26,569 bases of DNA from JAJFUG01 sp964473155 (GTDB taxonomy: Bacteria; Gemmatimonadota; Glassbacteria; GWA2-58-10): the NCBI GenBank assembly GCA_964473155.1, contig CAYYNT010000068.1, positions 1-26,569 of the forward strand, read 5' to 3'. A program made the position numbers and the translations under genes. Every line of letters begins with the position of its first letter. The stretch's first letter is position 1. Below, piece by piece: positions 24,851-26,569 of the stretch. The notes under the pieces were generated by a model. It did not search any database and was not told where the DNA came from. It worked only from the letters and a program-made list of their open reading frames with translations.

Positions 24851-24943
24851 GCTTGTGGAAAGCAAGCGGGATCAATCTTTGCGGAGAAAATACTGCCCGG
24901 CATGGTGAAATAAAAAATTATGATGGTGGGTAAATATTGCCCG
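24851..24943 (-). promoter_or_regulatory. Candidate enhancer (activator) sites upstream of the sigma-54 promoter
   Basis: Two near-identical 12-mers, AAATACTGCCCG (24888-24899) and AAATATTGCCCG (24932-24943), match at 11 of 12 positions and start 44 bp apart (about four helical turns), 85-140 bp upstream of the predicted start. A separate dyad GCTTG-N7-CAAGC (24851-24867) lies about 50-65 bp upstream. Distance and helical phasing suit an enhancer-binding protein, but no known consensus is claimed. Confidence 0.4.
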
Positions 24944-24975
24944 TGTGCGGAAAAAGCCGGGAAGGGGAACTGTAG

Positions 24976-25001
24976 AAAAAGAAAATCCCCATCAACTGGG
25001 G
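24976..25001 (-). terminator. Rho-independent terminator between uppP and the flagellar operon
   Basis: On the - strand CCCCA (25001-24997 complement) and TGGGG (24991-24987 complement) form a 5-bp stem with a 5-nt loop, followed by ATTTTCTTTTTC (24986-24975). It lies upstream of the sigma-54 promoter and has no gene before it except the proposed small RNA. Confidence 0.62.
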
Positions 25002-25064
25002 CCCCTGAACCTCGCGCGGATGACTCCAACCGGAGTGGCGCTCGCCTGAAAAACTCTCAACCCT

Positions 25065-25145
25065 CGGCACTGCTGGTATTGCATGTACTGCTTTTACTTC
25101 CTGTATTGCTTTTACTTCCTTTACTTCCTTTACTGCCTGTACTGC
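25065..25145. repeat. Nine-copy 9-nt tandem repeat (minisatellite)
   Basis: On the + strand nine consecutive 9-mers follow the consensus CTKTAYTKC: CGGCACTGC, TGGTATTGC, ATGTACTGC, TTTTACTTC, CTGTATTGC, TTTTACTTC, CTTTACTTC, CTTTACTGC, CTGTACTGC. The central six are the best conserved. The block is flanked by inverted arms at 25057-25067 and 25163-25172. On the - strand it is purine-rich (GNARTAMAR). Confidence 0.85.
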
Positions 25146-25252
25146 TCTGACTGATACTGCATCCGGGGTTGACGGTGTCGGCGCCGCCGGCGGCCTCCTG
25201 TGAGAACTATATCTCACCGTTCGGGCAGTGATGGGGATTCAACATCCAATTA

Positions 25253-25282
25253 ATTATGATTCATGGCCCGGAAAAAAGTCAA
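25253..25282 (-). promoter_or_regulatory. Sigma-70-like promoter of the putative small RNA
   Basis: On the - strand TTGACT (25282-25277, 5 of 6) and CATAAT (25258-25253, 5 of 6) are spaced by 18 nt in a local AT-rich patch. The predicted start is near 25246. It lies downstream of the uppP stop codon and points toward the repeat and terminator, with no protein gene between. Confidence 0.6.
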
Positions 25283-25324
25283 GGGGTAAACGAAAAAAAA
25301 TTTAACTTACGTGCTTTCTAAAGC

Positions 25325-26140
25325 TTAGAAGTACAACAGGCCCGCCGCGCCCACGGCCCAGACATACCAGGCGAAGCGGTCGAACCGGCCGCGCTGGAGC
25401 AAGCTCAGGAGCGCGTATATAGCCGCGAAACCGGAAACAAACGCCGTGAATGCCCCGCAGAACAGGGCCAGGCCGCTTATTCCCTCGAGGGCGTAAGGCT
25501 TGCTGAAAATGCCGGCGGCCTCGATCAATCCAGCGCCTAATATGGCGGGCAGGGCCAGTAGGAACGAGAACTCGGCGCTGCGTCCCGGACCCAGGCCCAG
25601 CAGAAGACCGGCCGAGATTGTGCTTCCGGAGCGGCTTATCCCGGGCAGGATCGCCACGGCCTGGGCCAGCCCGACCCCCAGGGCGCGACGCCAGCTTATC
25701 GGTTTGACGGCTTTGGGGGCGAAACGCGATAGCATCAGGATGACCCCGGTCCCGATCAGCATCCAGCTCACCATGCGCGGAGAGTTGAAAGCCGCCTCGA
25801 ACCAGTCCTTGAAGGCCACGCCGATAATCCCGGCGGGGATCGTGCCCAGGATGACGAACCAGCCCAGACGCAGGTTCTCTTTCCGCAAGGCCTCATCCAG
25901 CGGCGCGGCGGGGGTTTTCACCAGGGAGAGGAAGGCTTTGATTATCAGCCCGATGCGCCTTCGGTAGGCCAGGACCACCGCCCCGGCTGTCGCCATGTGC
26001 ACCGCGACCTCGAAAATGATGCCCGGGCTTTTGACGCCCAGAAGGGCCTCACCGATTACAAGATGGCCGGAGCTGGAAACCGGGAGGAACTCTGTAAGCC
26101 CCTGGACCAGACCCAGGAGCATGGCTTGCAGGATGGTCAT
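25325..26140 (-). CDS. uppP: Undecaprenyl-diphosphatase UppP (BacA)
   Basis: UppP dephosphorylates undecaprenyl diphosphate so the carrier lipid can be reused for peptidoglycan and O-antigen synthesis. The 271-aa integral membrane protein has both signature regions: QGLTEFLPVSSSGHL at residues 14-28 (the E/Q-xxx-E motif) and PGISRSGSTIS near 165-175 (PGxSRSxxT). About eight hydrophobic segments are visible. ATG 26140 is chosen, with GGGAGAG about 10 nt upstream and homology from the first residue; the frame is open back to 26365 but that part is translated intergenic repeat. It is transcribed toward the flagellar operon but separated from it by the proposed small RNA unit and a terminator. 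Confidence 0.96.
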   Translation of the reverse strand: MTILQAMLLGLVQGLTEFLPVSSSGHLVIGEALLGVKSPGIIFEVAVHMATAGAVVLAYRRRIGLIIKAFLSLVKTPAAPLDEALRKENLRLGWFVILGTIPAGIIGVAFKDWFEAAFNSPRMVSWMLIGTGVILMLSRFAPKAVKPISWRRALGVGLAQAVAILPGISRSGSTISAGLLLGLGPGRSAEFSFLLALPAILGAGLIEAAGIFSKPYALEGISGLALFCGAFTAFVSGFAAIYALLSLLQRGRFDRFAWYVWAVGAAGLLYF

Positions 26141-26167
26141 TCTTTTTTCTCTCCCATATGAAGCATA

Positions 26168-26311
26168 GGCACGGCGCACCGTGCCCGAAAGGCTTTCGGG
26201 CGACCGGCCGGTCGCCCCTACGGCAGGGACGGGCATTGCACTCGAGGAATTAAATGCGCCGTAGATTATCTTATTTCGTAGGAGCGGACCCCTGTGTCCG
26301 CCCGTTTTTTG
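26168..26311. repeat. Palindrome-rich intergenic repeat, copy 1
   Basis: The first 61 nt (26168-26228) are identical to copy 2. They contain three back-to-back dyads: GGCACGG/CCGTGCC with a 4-nt loop, CCCGAAAG-G-CTTTCGGG, and the perfect 20-bp palindrome GGGCGACCGGCCGGTCGCCC. After a diverged spacer of about 50 nt comes hairpin GCGGAC/GTCCGC (26284-26301) followed by CCG and six T residues. No gene is present; translated frames across it are low-complexity artefacts. Confidence 0.85.
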
Positions 26312-26360
26312 TTTTATCCGTGCAATCCGCCCCGCCGTATTTACAAATGTCTCGTGTTGG

Positions 26361-26502
26361 GGCACGGCGCACCGTGCCCGAAAGGCTTTCGGGCGACCGG
26401 CCGGTCGCCCCTACGGCAGGGCCAGGCAACCGGCGCGGGGAATCCAATACGCCGGAGGTTATGTATGTCGTAGGGGCGGACCCATGTGTCCGCCCGTTTT
26501 TG
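26361..26502. repeat. Palindrome-rich intergenic repeat, copy 2
   Basis: Bases 26361-26421 repeat 26168-26228 without a mismatch, in direct orientation 193 bp away. The following spacer is alignable to copy 1 but clearly diverged, and the closing hairpin GGGCGGAC/GTCCGCCC (26474-26495) is two pairs longer than in copy 1 and is followed by G and five T residues. The rest of the window to 26569 shows no feature. Confidence 0.85.
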
Positions 26503-26569
26503 TGAATCCCCCTCGATCCCAGCTTTGTCCGGTTAAGTTTTTGCATAGGATTGAAAGAGAGACTGTTGT

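Larger units (their letters stand above)
24976..25246 (-). ncRNA. Putative structured small RNA of about 270 nt, possible CsrA-binding RNA
   Basis: The 610-nt gap between uppP and flgF has no credible gene. It has its own sigma-70-like promoter (25253-25282) and a U-tract terminator (24976-25001). In between, on the - strand, are: a perfect 6-bp hairpin (25217-25200), a GC palindrome (25194-25183), a long-range stem of 7+3 bp with one bulged A (25172-25163 with 25067-25057) that closes over a nine-copy 9-nt repeat, and a 5-bp tetraloop hairpin (25036-25023). The repeat displays UAAAGGAAGU twice and UACAGGAAGU once, close to the CsrA SELEX consensus RUACARGGAUGU; another AGGAGG follows the first hairpin. 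csrA and fliW lie in the adjacent operon. Transcription and CsrA binding are inferred. Alternatives are an extended leader or a cis-acting DNA repeat. Confidence 0.45.

Noticed and set aside
24715..25029. N-terminal extension of FlgF
   Set aside because: The rod motif starts at ATG 24714 with a good ribosome binding site; the extension crosses the sigma-54 promoter and the terminator.
24920..25150. Small + strand frame ending in a Leu/Pro-rich hydrophobic tail
   Set aside because: No ribosome binding site or promoter on that strand; the tail is simply the pyrimidine-rich repeat read in one frame.
24918..25217. Open frame on the - strand with a repeated A/E-V-K/Q tripeptide
   Set aside because: It starts at GTG without a ribosome binding site, derives its repeats from the 9-nt array, and runs through the U-tract terminator; no homology is recognisable.
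25287..25324. Possible terminator directly after uppP
   Set aside because: There is a T-run on the - strand, but only a 4-bp stem lies nearby and it is separated from the T-run by about 15 nt.
26141..26365. N-terminal extension of UppP
   Set aside because: The sequence is translated palindromic repeat; UppP homology begins at ATG 26140.
26254..26546. Open frames on both strands across the terminal repeats
   Set aside because: They encode repeated low-complexity peptides dictated by the palindromes; no ribosome binding sites.
1..26569. CRISPR arrays, tRNA/rRNA genes, insertion sequences and phage genes
   Set aside because: I looked for spaced direct repeats, tRNA-like cloverleafs and transposase or phage motifs and saw none I could support.

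Overview
The window reads as a GC-rich chromosomal segment from a motile, double-membraned bacterium. L-ring and P-ring flagellar genes and an O-antigen-ligase-like protein imply an outer membrane. csrA and fliW occur together, and the rod-protein FlgJ homologue carries a lytic transglycosylase domain. No gene fixes the taxon. A deep-branching Gram-negative lineage (for example of the FCB type or another candidate phylum) is an inference only.

Left part (1-3826, + strand): the 3' portion of a large flavin/Fe-S oxidoreductase (PreA-like FMN domain, GltD/PreT-like FAD-NAD(P)H module, C-terminal ferredoxin), closed by a strong intrinsic terminator, then a secreted M1-like metallopeptidase.

Envelope-lipid block (3983-11670, - strand): a MarR-type regulator is followed by six tightly packed or overlapping genes: a small membrane protein, an alpha/beta hydrolase, another membrane protein, an acyl-CoA/ACP synthetase-ACP-PlsC fusion, a UMF1-type MFS transporter and an O-antigen-ligase-like protein. 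The same 18-bp operator-like sequence lies over the promoter of the MarR gene and over the promoter of the six-gene operon. The transporter plus synthetase-acyltransferase pair resembles the LplT-Aas lysophospholipid repair pair. A lone DegT/DnrJ-type sugar aminotransferase gene follows (11790-12944).

Flagellar block (13035-24829, - strand): the transcription order is flgF, flgG, flgA, flgH, flgI, flgJ, flgN, flgK, csrA, flgL, fliW, ending in an intrinsic terminator. A textbook sigma-54 promoter with upstream candidate enhancer sites precedes flgF, and a sigma-28-type promoter precedes csrA-flgL-fliW, so the early and late parts appear to be timed separately. FlgL is about three times the usual size because of repeated flagellin-IN-type modules.

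Right part (24976-26569): between uppP and the sigma-54 promoter lies a gene-free stretch with its own sigma-70-like promoter, several hairpins, a nine-copy 9-nt repeat presenting GGA motifs inside a long-range stem, and a U-tract terminator. I propose it as an undescribed small RNA of about 270 nt, possibly a CsrA-binding RNA serving the csrA-fliW circuit next door. uppP (undecaprenyl-diphosphatase) and two copies of a palindrome-rich intergenic repeat complete the window.
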